In this document: positions 15,768 through 26,069 of the stretch, one piece after another
Position numbering within the stretch: position 1 is the stretch's first letter
How the letters are laid out: each line of letters starts with the position of its first letter
Source: Dyella lipolytica
GTDB taxonomy: Bacteria > Pseudomonadota > Gammaproteobacteria > Xanthomonadales > Rhodanobacteraceae
Direction: 5' to 3'
NCBI RefSeq assembly: GCF_030160075.1
Contig: NZ_BSNQ01000005.1
Span: 124,001-188,000 of the forward strand
DNA length: 64,000 bases
Notes under the pieces: generated by a model
What the model saw: only the letters and a program-made list of their open reading frames with translations
Databases searched by the model: none
What the model was told of the DNA's origin: nothing
Position numbers and translations under genes: made by a program

Positions 15768-17747
15768 ATGAGCACGATCAACGTCGCGCAATTCCACAAA
15801 GTCTTCTTCGAGGAAAGCCTGGAAGGGCTGGATGCCATGGAAGCGGCGTTGCTGGCGCTCGATGAGGGTGGCGACGCGGAATTGGTGCACAGCATTTTCC
15901 GCGCGGCGCATTCGATCAAGGGTGGCGCGGCGACGTTCGGGTTTCCGGAGATGGCAGCGTTTACGCATGAGGCAGAATCGCTGCTCGATCAGGTGCGTGA
16001 TGGTCGACGCGCGATCGACAAGCCGATCGTCGAATTGATGTTGCGTACCGTCGACTGCCTGCGCGGCATGTTCGATCGTGCCGAGGCCGGCCAGCCCTTG
16101 GCCGATGCCGGCAGTGAAAGTCTGAAACTGCAATTGGCCGCTGCAGTCGGCCGCGAGATACCGGCAGCTGCAACGAAAGCCGCTACCAAGTCCGCGGCAC
16201 CCGGCGGCTGGATCATTCAGTTCCGTCCCCACGCTGGCATGTTGGCCGGCGGCAACGACCCGTTGCGTCTGATGCGTGAACTGGCTGCGCTCGGGCAGCT
16301 GGTCGTCGAGGCACAGTTGGATCGTGTGCCCGCGCTGGACGCGCTCGACCCTTCCGAATGCCATCTAGGCTGGCGTATCGAACTGACCGGCGCGGTCAGT
16401 CGCGAGGCTATCGCGGCAGTGTTCGAGTGGGTCGAGGACGAGTGCGATCTGAGCATCGAGCCACGCGTTGCCGCCGCGCCGCCGCCTGCACCGGTCGTCG
16501 AGGCCGTTGCTGCACCGACCGGTGCAGGCGGAGCGGCAGGGGCATCACGTCACGCTGCGAGCAGTAACGATGCGGGTTCGGTGCGTGTCGGTATCGACAA
16601 GATCGACAGCTTGATCGACCTGGTCGGCGAGCTGGTGATTACGCAGGCCATGCTCGATCAGTTCCGCGAAGCATTCGATCCTTCGCGGCTGAGCCTGTTG
16701 CAGGAAGGTCTTGCACAGTTGGCGCGGCATACCCGAACGCTGCAGGAAAGCGTGATGGGTATCCGCATGCTGCCGATCGGATCGGTGTTCAACCGTTTCC
16801 CGCGGTTGGTGCGCGATCTGAGCCAAAAGCTCGGCAAGCACGTGAAACTGGACATGGTCGGCGAGCACACCGAGCTGGACAAGACGGTGCTGGAGAAGAT
16901 CGGCGATCCGCTGGTGCACCTGGTGCGCAATGCGATCGATCATGGTCTGGAAACGCCGGAAAAACGCCGCGCCGCCGGCAAGAACGAAGTGGGTACGCTG
17001 CGCCTGGAAGCCTTCCATCGCGGCGGCTCCATTGTGGTGGAGATCGTCGACGACGGCGCTGGCCTCAATCGCGAAGCGATCATCGCCAAGGCGTTGCAGA
17101 AGGGCTTGATCAAGAGCGGCGAGGGGATCACCGACGAAGCCGTGGGCGATCTGATCTTCCAGCCGGGCTTTTCCACCGCGGCAGTCACGACCGATCTATC
17201 CGGCCGTGGCGTGGGCATGGATGTGGTTCGCCGCAACGTGGTGGATCTCGGTGGCAACGTCGCCATCAAGAGCCGCGCGGGTGCCGGCACCACGTTCACC
17301 ATCACCTTGCCGCTGACGTTGGCGATCATCGATGGCCTGAGCGCAGCAGTAGGCGACGAGTGCTACATCGTGCCGCTGGTGTCGATCGTGGAATCCATCC
17401 AGCTGCCCGCCGACGCGGTGCGCAGCGTGACCGGCGGTGGCGAGCTGTTCCGTTTCCGCGGCGAATACCTGCCGATCGTCCGCCTGCATCAGCAATTCGG
17501 TTGCGCAAGTGCGCGCCAGAACATCGAAGACGGTCTGCTCATCGTGGTCGAGGCGGACGGCGGTCAGGTCGGTCTGTTCGTCGACGGACTGATCGGCCAG
17601 CAGCAGGCGGTGGTCAAGTCGCTGGAAGCCAATTACCGCCGTGTCGACGGCATCTCCGGCGCCACGATTCTGGCGGATGGCTCGGTGGCGCTGATCGTCG
17701 ATGTCGCGGGCTTGATAAGAATGCAGTCGCGTCGCAAGGCGGCGTAA
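15768..17747 (+). CDS. cheA: Chemotaxis histidine kinase CheA (second array)
   Basis: The 659-residue kinase has an HPt domain with His48 (AAHSIKGG). A second folded segment at about residues 145-225 (WIIQFRPHAGML ... LGWRIELTGAVSREAIAAVFEW) has the look of a P2 CheY/CheB-binding domain. Then come P3 (VRVGIDKIDSLIDLVGELVITQ), a HATPase (VRNAIDHGLE, DDGAGLN, SGRGVGMDVV) and a CheW-like domain ending QSRRKAA. The possible P2 domain contrasts with CheA1 at 8601. It is in one operon with cheW, mcp, cheR, cheD and cheB. Confidence 0.95.
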   Translation: MSTINVAQFHKVFFEESLEGLDAMEAALLALDEGGDAELVHSIFRAAHSIKGGAATFGFPEMAAFTHEAESLLDQVRDGRRAIDKPIVELMLRTVDCLRGMFDRAEAGQPLADAGSESLKLQLAAAVGREIPAAATKAATKSAAPGGWIIQFRPHAGMLAGGNDPLRLMRELAALGQLVVEAQLDRVPALDALDPSECHLGWRIELTGAVSREAIAAVFEWVEDECDLSIEPRVAAAPPPAPVVEAVAAPTGAGGAAGASRHAASSNDAGSVRVGIDKIDSLIDLVGELVITQAMLDQFREAFDPSRLSLLQEGLAQLARHTRTLQESVMGIRMLPIGSVFNRFPRLVRDLSQKLGKHVKLDMVGEHTELDKTVLEKIGDPLVHLVRNAIDHGLETPEKRRAAGKNEVGTLRLEAFHRGGSIVVEIVDDGAGLNREAIIAKALQKGLIKSGEGITDEAVGDLIFQPGFSTAAVTTDLSGRGVGMDVVRRNVVDLGGNVAIKSRAGAGTTFTITLPLTLAIIDGLSAAVGDECYIVPLVSIVESIQLPADAVRSVTGGGELFRFRGEYLPIVRLHQQFGCASARQNIEDGLLIVVEADGGQVGLFVDGLIGQQQAVVKSLEANYRRVDGISGATILADGSVALIVDVAGLIRMQSRRKAA

Positions 17748-17836
17748 GCGAACGCATCTCCCGTTTCCCAGCTAAAGCCCACCCGTTCCCCGCCGATACG
17801 TTTCAAAGGGCAGCAAACCAGCCATCCGGAATGCAC

Positions 17837-18343
17837 ATGAGTCAACCATCCATAAACGGCAGCGCCGAAACGCAATACCTTACCGTGAACCTCGCGCACG
17901 AGGAGTACGGCATCGACATTCTGGCCGTGCGCGAAATCCGCGGCTGGACGCCGGTGACGCGCATTCCGCAATCGCCGCACTACGTATTGGGTGTGCTGAA
18001 TCTGCGCGGTGCCATCGTGCCGGTGATCGATCTTCGCCTGCGCTTCGGCTTGAGCCGCGAGGAATACAACGCCACCACCGTCACCGTGATCATCACCGTG
18101 GCGGGTCGCCAGTTCGGCGTGGTGGTGGATGCCGTCTCCGACGTATTGGATGTCGCGGACGATGCCATGCGTCCGGTGCCTGACATGGGTACGACGGTGG
18201 ATACCGAATATTTGAAGGGACTGACCTCGATCGGCGACCGCATGGTGCTGCTGCTCGATGCAGACAAATTGCTGCAACCGCAGGACGCGCAGATGCTCGA
18301 GGCCGCGCTGAACGCGGCTGGCGATGTGAAAGCTGTGGCCTGA
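17837..18343 (+). CDS. cheW: Chemotaxis coupling protein CheW
   Basis: The 168-residue protein shows the CheW signature: QYLTVNLAHEEYGIDILAVREIRGW, VLGVLNLRGAIVPVIDLRLRFG and VVDAVSDVLDV. It couples the adjacent receptor to CheA2. I placed the start at the second of two close ATGs (17837) because CCGGA at 17826-17830 is correctly spaced for it; ATG at 17831 is the alternative. The receptor gene starts 12 bases after its stop. Confidence 0.95.
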   Translation: MSQPSINGSAETQYLTVNLAHEEYGIDILAVREIRGWTPVTRIPQSPHYVLGVLNLRGAIVPVIDLRLRFGLSREEYNATTVTVIITVAGRQFGVVVDAVSDVLDVADDAMRPVPDMGTTVDTEYLKGLTSIGDRMVLLLDADKLLQPQDAQMLEAALNAAGDVKAVA

Positions 18344-18355
18344 AGGAATAAGACA

Positions 18356-20077
18356 ATGAAATTGCGCTTCCCGAAATTCAAGTTCAAATCGTTCTCCATC
18401 CGCGCTCGCCTGATCATGCTGGTCGGTTTGCTGGGCGTGATGCTGCTGGCCGGTGCCGCCATCGGCCTGATGTCGATGGCCCAGCAGAACGCAGGCACCC
18501 AGCGAATTTACGAATCGGAGCTGGTGCCCACCCAGTTGCTGGACGTGGTGCGAGCCGATTCGCTCAAATCATTCCTCACGCTCAACGAAGCGGCGGCCCT
18601 GGTCGGCAAGGCCGACCAGGTGAAACAGAAGCTGGCGGAGTTCGATCGCTATCAGACGGAAATGAACGACTACAAGGATCGCTTCGCCAAGCTGCCGCTA
18701 AGTCCGGCAGTGGCGGCGGCCAACAAGGAATGGCACGTCACCGACAAGGACTACCAGCAGGCCAAGCAGGATGTGCTCGACGCTATCAAGCAAGCCGATA
18801 CGGGCGCTTCCGATCTAGTTGAAATGGAGCTGCGTCCGTTGCTGATGCAGCGTCAGGACGCCCTCTCCAAACTCGTGCAGGTGCAGAGCGCCGAAGCCGG
18901 GCAGATCTTCCAGGATCAGGTGAAAAGCTACCAGCGCGTGCGCATGATCACTTTCATCGCGCTGATCGCCGGCCTGCTGTTCGCGCTGCTCCGCTCCATC
19001 ATGTTGATTCGTTCGATCTCGCATGCGCTGAGCTATGCGATGAAGGTCGCCAACGAAATTGCCGGCGGCAAGCTCGGGCACGATATCGAAGTGAAGGGCG
19101 ATGACGAGTTGGCGCAACTGCTCGCCGCCTTGCGCACGATGGATCAGCGCCTGGTGGAAATCGTCGCCGAAGTTCGCCAGGGTTCCGATGCGGTGAGCAC
19201 GGCCGCGCAGCAGATTGCGCGCGGCAATGACGACTTGAGCCAGCGTACGCAGGAACAGGCGTCGAGCCTGGAGGAAACCGCATCCTCGATGGAGGAAATG
19301 ACCTCCACCGTAAAGCAGAACGCGGAAAACGCCAGCCACGCTAACCAACTGGCCCGCGGTGCGCGCGAACAGGCCGAGCGCGGCGGCGAAGTGGCGGCGC
19401 AGGCCGTGACCGCCATGCGCGAAATCAACAGCTCCAGTCGCAAGATTTCCGACATCGTCAGCCTGATCGACGAGATCGCGTTCCAGACCAACCTGCTTGC
19501 CTTGAATGCGGCGGTGGAAGCGGCACGCGCCGGCGAACAAGGCCGCGGTTTCGCGGTGGTCGCTACCGAGGTGCGCAACCTGGCACAGCGCAGCGCTGGC
19601 GCGGCGAAAGAGATCAAGCTGCTGATCAACGACAGCGCGGACAAGGTGCGTGCCGGTTCGGAGCTGGTCGATCAGTCCGGCAAGGCGTTGGCGGACATTG
19701 TCGACAGCGTGAAGAAGGTCACCGACATCGTCGCTGAAATCGCTGCCGCCAGTCAGGAACAGTCGGCCGGCATCGATCAGGTCAACAACGCCGTGTCGCA
19801 AATGGATGAAATGACGCAGCAGAATGCGGCGCTGGTGGAAGAAGCCTCGGCGGCGGCGCGTGCGATGCACGAGCAGGCCAACGAGCTCACCAGTCAGGTC
19901 GGGTTTTTCCAGATCAATGGTATGGCGAAAGAAAGGCCTGCTTCCAAGGCAAAAGCCGGCGATACAGTCGTGGCCGAAGCGGAAGCGGTATTCGCGGCGG
20001 TACGCAAGCGCAGTGTGCCAAAGGTGGCGCCGCGTGCGGTAGAGACAGCGGACGCTGGCGCCTGGAAGGAGTTCTGA
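18356..20077 (+). CDS. Methyl-accepting chemotaxis protein with C-terminal CheR tether
   Basis: The 573-residue Tar-like receptor has a membrane helix near residues 20-42 and a helical periplasmic sensor of four-helix-bundle type (about 43-195). A second membrane helix ([16 protein letters not shown]) and a HAMP segment follow. The signalling domain carries the conserved hairpin [31 protein letters not shown] and methylation-type Glu/Gln helices. The last residues, AWKEF, fit the W-x-x-F pattern of the NWETF pentapeptide that tethers CheR and CheB. cheR begins four bases later. Its ligand cannot be told. Confidence 0.94.
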   Translation: MKLRFPKFKFKSFSIRARLIMLVGLLGVMLLAGAAIGLMSMAQQNAGTQRIYESELVPTQLLDVVRADSLKSFLTLNEAAALVGKADQVKQKLAEFDRYQTEMNDYKDRFAKLPLSPAVAAANKEWHVTDKDYQQAKQDVLDAIKQADTGASDLVEMELRPLLMQRQDALSKLVQVQSAEAGQIFQDQVKSYQRVRMITFIALIAGLLFALLRSIMLIRSISHALSYAMKVANEIAGGKLGHDIEVKGDDELAQLLAALRTMDQRLVEIVAEVRQGSDAVSTAAQQIARGNDDLSQRTQEQASSLEETASSMEEMTSTVKQNAENASHANQLARGAREQAERGGEVAAQAVTAMREINSSSRKISDIVSLIDEIAFQTNLLALNAAVEAARAGEQGRGFAVVATEVRNLAQRSAGAAKEIKLLINDSADKVRAGSELVDQSGKALADIVDSVKKVTDIVAEIAAASQEQSAGIDQVNNAVSQMDEMTQQNAALVEEASAAARAMHEQANELTSQVGFFQINGMAKERPASKAKAGDTVVAEAEAVFAAVRKRSVPKVAPRAVETADAGAWKEF

Positions 20078-20081
20078 TCGC

Positions 20082-20963
20082 ATGGCCGCGCGCATCATGC
20101 TCGACGATTCGCGCGGCGCGGTGGCCAGCGCAGGTGGGTGGTCGCTTGGCGATACCGATTTCGCATTCCTGAGCGATTTTGTCTACAAGCATTGCGGCAT
20201 CGTGCTTGGCGAACATAAGCGTCAACTGGTGCAAGGGCGGTTGTTGCGTCGCCTGCGCGCGCTGGATCTGGATGGCTTCGACGCGTATGTCGATCTGCTG
20301 CGTACCGATCCGGACAGCGAACTGGGCGAGCTGGCCAGTGCGATCAGCACCAATGTCACGGCCTTCTTTCGCGAGATGCATCACTACGACCTGCTCGTCG
20401 ACGAGTTGCTGCCGCGTTGGCTGGAGGCCAAAGGCAACACCGGCCGCCTGCGCATCTGGTCGGCCGGTTGTTCTACTGGCGAGGAACCTTATGCTCTTGC
20501 GATGGTGCTGGCCGAAGCGCTTGAGCGCACCGGAAGCAAAGTCGATGCGCGCATTCTGGCGACCGACCTGTCGCCGCAGGCCCTGGCGGCCGCGCGTGCC
20601 GGCACTTATCCGCTGGAGCGCATGGGCGGCATCAGCGAAGAGCGTCGCAATCGCTGGTTTCTACGCGGCGAAGGCGCTTATGAGGGGCTCGCATGCGTGC
20701 ATCCGCGGCTGCGCGAACTGGTCACGATCCAACCGCTCAATTTGTTGCACGACTGGCCGATGCGCGGGCCGTTCGATGCCATCTTTTGCCGCAACGTGGT
20801 GATCTATTTCGACAAGCCGACCAAGCAGCGTTTGTTTCAGCGCTATGCCGGTTTGCTGGAGCAGGGAGGCTATCTGTTTCTGGGCCATTCCGAATCGATG
20901 TACGGCCTTAGCGATTCGTTCGAACTGGTGGGCCGCACCGTCTATCGGAAGTGCGTGTCATGA
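20082..20963 (+). CDS. cheR: Chemoreceptor methyltransferase CheR
   Basis: CheR methylates receptor glutamates using S-adenosylmethionine. The 293-residue protein has an N-terminal helical CheR_N part and the SAM-binding Rossmann domain with RIWSAGCSTGEEPYALAM. It also has the conserved VTAFFRE, IFCRNVVIYFD and YLFLGHSES motifs. Its stop overlaps the cheD start by ATGA. With the tethering pentapeptide on the neighbouring receptor it forms an adaptation module with cheB. Confidence 0.96.
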   Translation: MAARIMLDDSRGAVASAGGWSLGDTDFAFLSDFVYKHCGIVLGEHKRQLVQGRLLRRLRALDLDGFDAYVDLLRTDPDSELGELASAISTNVTAFFREMHHYDLLVDELLPRWLEAKGNTGRLRIWSAGCSTGEEPYALAMVLAEALERTGSKVDARILATDLSPQALAAARAGTYPLERMGGISEERRNRWFLRGEGAYEGLACVHPRLRELVTIQPLNLLHDWPMRGPFDAIFCRNVVIYFDKPTKQRLFQRYAGLLEQGGYLFLGHSESMYGLSDSFELVGRTVYRKCVS

Positions 20964-21616
20964 CGGCGCCAATGCCCGGCGTTGCCATCGCGCCTGCCGC
21001 CGCGGCCGCAGTATTGCCTGGTTTCGAGCATATGCGCCGGTTCTGGGACTCCACTCATGCGTGCATGACGGTCAAGGTGCTGCCCGGCGAGTTCTACGTC
21101 AGCGCGCAGGAGGAACTGGTCTCCACCGTGCTGGGCTCTTGCGTGTCGGCCTGCATTCGCGACAGCGAACGGCGGATCGGAGGTATGAATCATTTCATGC
21201 TGCCCGAGCCGATGGGCGCGGAGCGCAACGATTGGTCCGCGGCCGTAGGGCGCGCGGCGCGGTACGGCAGTGATGCGATGGAGCAACTGATCAATGCGAT
21301 TCTGAAGGCGGGCGGCAGGCGCGAAGCGCTGACCGTGAAGATCTTCGGTGGCGGCCGTGTGCTGGCGCAGATGACCGACGTCGGGCAACGCAACATCGCG
21401 TTCGTAAAGCGCTACCTCGAAACGGAAAAGTTGCCGCTCCTTGCGTCCGATGTCGGTGACATCTATCCGCGGCAGCTGCAGTTCTTTCCCGCTAGCGGGC
21501 GGGTGCGGGTGCGGCAGTTGCGCACGTCGCGCGATAACGAGCTGGCCGCTAACGAGCGCAGCTACCTCAAGCGTTTGGCGAATGATCCGATAAAGGGAGA
21601 GGTAGAGCTTTTCTGA
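20960..21616 (+). CDS. cheD: Receptor glutamine deamidase CheD
   Basis: CheD deamidates receptor glutamines to glutamates. The 218-residue protein has the conserved catalytic cysteine in [10 protein letters not shown] and catalytic histidine in [10 protein letters not shown]. Further motifs are VKIFGGGRV and a terminal GEVELF. The ATG overlaps the cheR stop by four bases; the GTG nine bases earlier is less likely. The same C-terminal hexapeptide pattern appears on the receptor-like protein at 22826. Confidence 0.95.
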   Translation: MTAPMPGVAIAPAAAAAVLPGFEHMRRFWDSTHACMTVKVLPGEFYVSAQEELVSTVLGSCVSACIRDSERRIGGMNHFMLPEPMGAERNDWSAAVGRAARYGSDAMEQLINAILKAGGRREALTVKIFGGGRVLAQMTDVGQRNIAFVKRYLETEKLPLLASDVGDIYPRQLQFFPASGRVRVRQLRTSRDNELAANERSYLKRLANDPIKGEVELF

Positions 21617-21645
21617 TGGCGCAGCTTCAGGACTGCGCGGGATCT

Positions 21646-21672
21646 GCCCCCTCCGCTGCTTGCAGGGGAGGG
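21646..21672. repeat. Weak intergenic palindrome (CCCCCTCC/GGGGAGGG)
   Basis: A G/C-rich imperfect stem with a ten-base loop lies in the 95-bp cheD-cheB gap. It looks like a decayed member of the palindrome family seen at 4161 and elsewhere. Confidence 0.4.
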
Positions 21673-21711
21673 TTAAACACAACGATTCATGCATTAAGCG
21701 AGAAAGCGGCA

Positions 21712-22809
21712 ATGGAAAAAGTTCGCGTCCTGGTAGTCGACGACTCCGCATTGGTGCGGAAATTGTTGTCGGCCATGCTCGATTCCGATCCGGGCATCGA
21801 GGTCGTCGGCGTGGCCGCCGATCCGCTGATCGCGCGCGACAAGATCAAGCAGCTCAATCCCGACGTGCTCACGCTCGACGTGGAAATGCCGCGCATGGAT
21901 GGGCTGACCTTTCTGGAAAACCTGATGCGCCTGCGACCGATGCCGGTCGTGATGGTCTCCTCGCTGACCGAGCGCGGTGCCGAGGTGACCTTGCGCGCAC
22001 TGGAAATCGGCGCGGTGGATTTCTTCACTAAACCGTCCAGCGATCTGGCGAACAGTTTTGCGGATGCTGCGCAGGAAATCTGCGCCAAGGTGAAACTGGC
22101 CGCACTCACCCGGCCGCGCGCCTACACGACGGTGCAGAAACTCGACGTGCCGCCGCGGCTTTCCGCCGATGCGGTGTTGCCTCGTTCGCAATCACCGGGT
22201 ACGCGCGGCAGCAGCCGCATCATTACGGTCGGTGCGTCCACCGGCGGCACCGAAGCGATTCGCGTGCTGCTCGAAGCGATGCCGCCGGACGCGCCGCCGA
22301 TGGTGATCACCCAGCACATCCCCGCGGCGTTTAGCGGCCCGTTCGCCACGCGCATGAACAACTGTTCGGCGATGCGCGTGTGCGAAGCCCGCGACGGCCA
22401 GCCGATCCAGCCCGGTCACGCTTACATCGCGCCTGGTGGCGAACATCTGTTGGTGATGTGGGACGGCGCCAAACATGTTTGCCGTTTGCACGACGGCCCA
22501 CAGGTCAATCGTCACAAGCCCAGCGTCGATGTGCTGTTCCGTTCGATGGCCGCCAGCGTCGGCGCCTCCGCGATCGGCGTGCTGCTGACCGGCATGGGCG
22601 ACGACGGCGCGCGCGGCCTGCTCGAGTTGCGCGAGAGCGGCGCGCCCACGCTGGTGCAGGACGAGGCGAGCTCGGTGGTGTGGGGCATGCCGGGCGCCGC
22701 CTGGAAGCTGGGTGCCGCCGACGAAAAGATCCCGCTGGAACAGATCGCCGCGCGCCTGCTGGTGCTGGCGCAACAACCTATCGCCGGCGCGCGTCGCGCC
22801 GCTTCCTGA
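21712..22809 (+). CDS. cheB: Receptor methylesterase CheB
   Basis: CheB demethylates and deamidates receptors when phosphorylated by CheA. The 365-residue protein has an N-terminal receiver domain with D56 ([12 protein letters not shown]) and a C-terminal esterase domain. The esterase domain carries the catalytic serine in [10 protein letters not shown], histidine in TQHIPAAF and aspartate in GMGDDGARG. The start at 21712 follows a GCGAGAAAGCGG stretch; the frame upstream runs through repeat sequence. Confidence 0.96.
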   Translation: MEKVRVLVVDDSALVRKLLSAMLDSDPGIEVVGVAADPLIARDKIKQLNPDVLTLDVEMPRMDGLTFLENLMRLRPMPVVMVSSLTERGAEVTLRALEIGAVDFFTKPSSDLANSFADAAQEICAKVKLAALTRPRAYTTVQKLDVPPRLSADAVLPRSQSPGTRGSSRIITVGASTGGTEAIRVLLEAMPPDAPPMVITQHIPAAFSGPFATRMNNCSAMRVCEARDGQPIQPGHAYIAPGGEHLLVMWDGAKHVCRLHDGPQVNRHKPSVDVLFRSMAASVGASAIGVLLTGMGDDGARGLLELRESGAPTLVQDEASSVVWGMPGAAWKLGAADEKIPLEQIAARLLVLAQQPIAGARRAAS

Positions 22810-22825
22810 CGCACCGGAATATCCT

Positions 22826-24010
22826 ATGTCCGCCTTCACTTTCCCTTCCGCCCCGCGCCCCGTCGTAGGCATCGGCGCCAGCCTCGTGGCCCTGCTGGTG
22901 TGCCTTGCCTGGAATCCGATCTGGATGGCGCCGGTACTGGTCACGGCGCTTTGCGCCGTGTGGATATTCGAATGCCGCCGTCTGGCGACACCCGCCATCG
23001 TGGTGGAGACATCGGCCGACCCCGATAACGCGCCGGTGCGTGAAGCGCTGGAGGACGTGCGAGGCGCCTTGGTCGACGAGCTTGGACACGCTTCGCGCGA
23101 ACTGCACCAGGCGCTTGATCTGCTGCGTGATGCGGTCTCGGAGTTGGGCGGTGGTTTCGACGGCTTGTCGCACAAGACCGGCATGCAGCAGTCGCTGCTC
23201 AAACAGATCATCGATGTACAGAACGGTGGCGTTTCGGTGCAGGATTTCGCTGCGCGCACCGGAGACCTGCTGGAACACTTCGTGGGCCTGATCGTGCAAC
23301 TGTCGCGCGAAAGTTTGCGCATCGTTTATCGCATCGACGGCATGTCCAAGGAAATGGACGCGGTGTTCGCATTGCTCAAGAACGTCAACACGATCGCTGA
23401 GGAAACCAACCTTCTGGCGCTCAACGCGGCGATCGAGGCGGCGCGTGCCGGCGAGGCGGGGCGCGGCTTTGCGGTGGTGGCGGGCGAGATCCGCAACCTC
23501 GCCAGTCATTCCAACCAGTTCAACGAACAGATCGGCAGCCACGTCGAGCGCGCGCGTATCGCGATGGAACAGGTGCGCGGCCTGGTCGGCGAACTGGCCG
23601 CGCAGGATCTCAACGTGGCGCTCTCGGCCAAGGGCGGCATCGACGCGATGATGGCGCATGTCACCGAAAGCGATGCGCGTACCAGCGCCGTGGCCGATCA
23701 GGTAGTGGAGATCAATCGCGGTCTTGGTACCGACGTATCCACTACGATCCGCTCACTGCAATTCGAAGACATTCTTAGTCAGCTACTCAACCAAACGCGC
23801 ACGCGCCTGGTCGAGCTCCAGGGCGTTGCCGCCGAAACCACGCGCGATATCCAGACACTCGCTTGTGAATCGGTCGACGCGCAGATGTTGCGGCAACATT
23901 CCGACCGCGTACGCGAGCGGCTCGCCTTGCAACGCGAGAAAGCACGCATCCGTTCGCGCGGGCCGGCCCTGCAGAACACGATGGATGCGGGCGAGATTGA
24001 ACTGTTCTAA
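22826..24010 (+). CDS. Atypical membrane receptor with MCP signalling domain, no HAMP
   Basis: The 394-residue protein has two closely spaced hydrophobic helices (about residues 12-32 and 34-48) with almost no periplasmic loop. A helical region follows directly, with an MCP signalling core ([35 protein letters not shown]). There is no HAMP and no sensor domain, so it cannot sense external ligands in the usual way. It may sense membrane state or a partner protein. The C-terminus GEIELF mirrors that of CheD. It starts 16 bases after cheB and is followed by a STAS gene. Confidence 0.85.
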   Translation: MSAFTFPSAPRPVVGIGASLVALLVCLAWNPIWMAPVLVTALCAVWIFECRRLATPAIVVETSADPDNAPVREALEDVRGALVDELGHASRELHQALDLLRDAVSELGGGFDGLSHKTGMQQSLLKQIIDVQNGGVSVQDFAARTGDLLEHFVGLIVQLSRESLRIVYRIDGMSKEMDAVFALLKNVNTIAEETNLLALNAAIEAARAGEAGRGFAVVAGEIRNLASHSNQFNEQIGSHVERARIAMEQVRGLVGELAAQDLNVALSAKGGIDAMMAHVTESDARTSAVADQVVEINRGLGTDVSTTIRSLQFEDILSQLLNQTRTRLVELQGVAAETTRDIQTLACESVDAQMLRQHSDRVRERLALQREKARIRSRGPALQNTMDAGEIELF

Positions 24011-24022
24011 GGAGTGATTGCC

Positions 24023-24328
24023 ATGAATCTCAATGTCCAGCACGACACCGAGCAGGATTGCCTGACCCTGCAGTTCGGCAACCAGTTCGACTTCAGCGTG
24101 CACCGCCAGTTTCACGAAGCCTGCTTGGGCGAACGCAAACCATCGCGCAGTTATGTGATCGATCTTGGTAATGTCGATAGCATGGACAGCTCGGCGTTGG
24201 GCATGCTGCTGTTGTTACGCGAGCATGCGGGCGGCGACCGTGCCGAGATACGTATCGTCAATGCCAGCAGCGCATTACGCGGGACGTTGCGGGTAGCTGG
24301 TTTCGATAAGCTCTTTACGCTGCACTGA
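24023..24328 (+). CDS. STAS domain protein (anti-anti-sigma type)
   Basis: The 101-residue STAS domain keeps the phosphorylatable serine region (VIDLGNVDSMDSSALGMLLLLRE), so it could be regulated by phosphorylation like SpoIIAA-family proteins. ATG 24023 is eight bases after AAGGAG. It closes the second chemosensory operon, 12 bases after the atypical receptor. A 3' fragment of a homologous gene remains at 26254-26340. Its kinase and target are not visible here. Confidence 0.88.
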   Translation: MNLNVQHDTEQDCLTLQFGNQFDFSVHRQFHEACLGERKPSRSYVIDLGNVDSMDSSALGMLLLLREHAGGDRAEIRIVNASSALRGTLRVAGFDKLFTLH

Positions 24329-24380
24329 GCCATGTGTTTCGGCCGATTTAGCGTCGAGATCGAGCCAAGCCTCATCTTTC

Positions 24381-24403
24381 AGTCATCCTGGCGAAAACCG
24401 GGA
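24381..24403. repeat. Degenerate REP half (GTCATCCTGGCG type)
   Basis: The 23 bases resemble one arm of the GTCGTCCCGGCGAAAGCCGG repeat found as doublets at 51917 and 59731, with several substitutions. It lies in the gap between the convergent STAS gene and the first membrane kinase-like gene. Confidence 0.5.
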
Positions 24404-24422
24404 TACGGCAACCCAGGAAGAT

Positions 24423-26069
24423 TCAAGTAACCCACGGATGTGTAGTTGCAGAAATGGTGGAACGCTGCAGGCTGCGATTCGATTCGCCGATAAGCAGATA
24501 CGTATGCCTTATGCCCTTCAGGGTAATGCGCTCGTGCAATTCGCCGTCAAAGAGACGAGCGTGATTCCGCAGTGTATCCAACCCGAAGCCGTGTGAGCCC
24601 AGTTTCGATGCAAGCAGTTGGCGCTCGCTAGTGTCGTAGACGGCATCGTTGATCTGTGCTTTTTCCATGATGCCTTCCACACGAAGCACCACCCAATGCA
24701 CGTCGTTTGTCACCCCATCACGCAAATATAGTTGGACGCGCGAGCAGGTCATCTGTGTATTGATGTGTGCGATCGATTCACACGCCAGTCGATAAATCGC
24801 CATATGCACAACAGGCGGCAGGCTGCTCAGCCTTCGATCTTTGATTTCGCAGCCGTAAGCAACGCCTAAGTCGCTCAGAAAACCTTTGATGGTTTCGTGC
24901 AGCGCCGCGGGCAAGCCACGCTCGCGCCACGCGGACGGATGCATGCTGTCGGCGAGTTGATTGACCTGGTCCTGCGCGGTGGTGGCTTGCCGGTAGTAGC
25001 GCCGTGCTTCGTTTGCCGGGAGCAGGCTGTGGAAACGAGCCAGCAACTGGTGTTGTGTCAAATGCAGCGTACTACCGGCCAGTTTCAGCGCCTGGGCGCT
25101 TTTCCGCAGGCGCGTTTCGTTTAGATGGATGTTTTGTCGGGCGAGATGGATGATCTGTTCCGCATCGAATCGTTCCTTTTCATCTCGGTGCCGTTGTGCC
25201 GTGATGCGCGCACCTGACGCCAACAGAAATGTCACGGTTACGGCGATAAATGTTTCTGACTGGAAGACACTGGGGTCGGGCCAGTCTCTGAGCAGTGAAA
25301 CGACACACAGGATGGCGGGTGTCGCTCCCAGGGTAGCTGCACGCCAGCCCGGCTTAAATGTCAGCCAGGCGGCGGGTAGTGAAATGGCCAGTAGTGAAAG
25401 CTGCCGAGCGTCTTCATGGCTGTGGTGACTCACCCACAACAGAAATAGCAAAGCTGACAATGAGAGTGCGAGCGTGTCTGCTGCGAAAATATTTCTTGCC
25501 AGTTCGCCTAGCCGTTGCTTCCAAGGCGTCTCAGATAAGTATTCCATTCGCGCCATCAGCACCCAGGGCAATATCGCCAGTATGGTGATGTACTTCCCGA
25601 TGAAGAGGAGGGCGAGCATTGAAGATCCGACCGGAAGGGTGGGGTCACGCTTTGCCAGTGCGATCTCACCGAAATTGGCCAACGCCCACACTGCGGATGC
25701 CATCAGCGAACACAACCACAGCACTTGGAAGTTGACCAGACGCTTGGCCGGGAACAGCCCCCATTGCCTGCGGCACCACCACACGATTGGCATGGCGAAC
25801 AGCACGTCGGGAACCAGGCTGGAATAGGCCCAGAGCCAACCAAAATCCTTCCCATGGGGAAGGCTGACGCACCCTTGTGCAATGGAGTCGCCGATGGCCA
25901 GCGATAGCCAGTAGCGATAGGGAAGAAATAGCAGGCAAGCGAGCCGCACTGGAGCGATCAATGACCATTGTGCGTCCGAAAAGGGATGTAGCGCGGCATA
26001 GACAGATAAATAGCCAGCGAGAACGGCGAGTTGTCTAAACCACTCGCGTTGCAATATTGCCTTCCCCAT
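24423..26069 (-). CDS. Membrane sensor with MASE1-like domain and degenerate kinase (copy A)
   Basis: The 548-residue protein has about eight N-terminal membrane helices (residues 10-300) of MASE1-like type. A coiled segment follows, then a C-terminal region related to NarX-type HisKA_3/HATPase. The H-box reads ARFHSLLPANE instead of the usual ELHDxxxQ, the N-box Asn is replaced (CESIAHINTQ), and the GFGLDTLRNHARLFDG turn is kept, so kinase activity is doubtful. ATG 26069 was chosen because its leader (AGGGG about eight bases upstream) is conserved in the paralogue at 26381. No response regulator is adjacent. Confidence 0.75.
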   Translation of the reverse strand: MGKAILQREWFRQLAVLAGYLSVYAALHPFSDAQWSLIAPVRLACLLFLPYRYWLSLAIGDSIAQGCVSLPHGKDFGWLWAYSSLVPDVLFAMPIVWWCRRQWGLFPAKRLVNFQVLWLCSLMASAVWALANFGEIALAKRDPTLPVGSSMLALLFIGKYITILAILPWVLMARMEYLSETPWKQRLGELARNIFAADTLALSLSALLFLLWVSHHSHEDARQLSLLAISLPAAWLTFKPGWRAATLGATPAILCVVSLLRDWPDPSVFQSETFIAVTVTFLLASGARITAQRHRDEKERFDAEQIIHLARQNIHLNETRLRKSAQALKLAGSTLHLTQHQLLARFHSLLPANEARRYYRQATTAQDQVNQLADSMHPSAWRERGLPAALHETIKGFLSDLGVAYGCEIKDRRLSSLPPVVHMAIYRLACESIAHINTQMTCSRVQLYLRDGVTNDVHWVVLRVEGIMEKAQINDAVYDTSERQLLASKLGSHGFGLDTLRNHARLFDGELHERITLKGIRHTYLLIGESNRSLQRSTISATTHPWVT

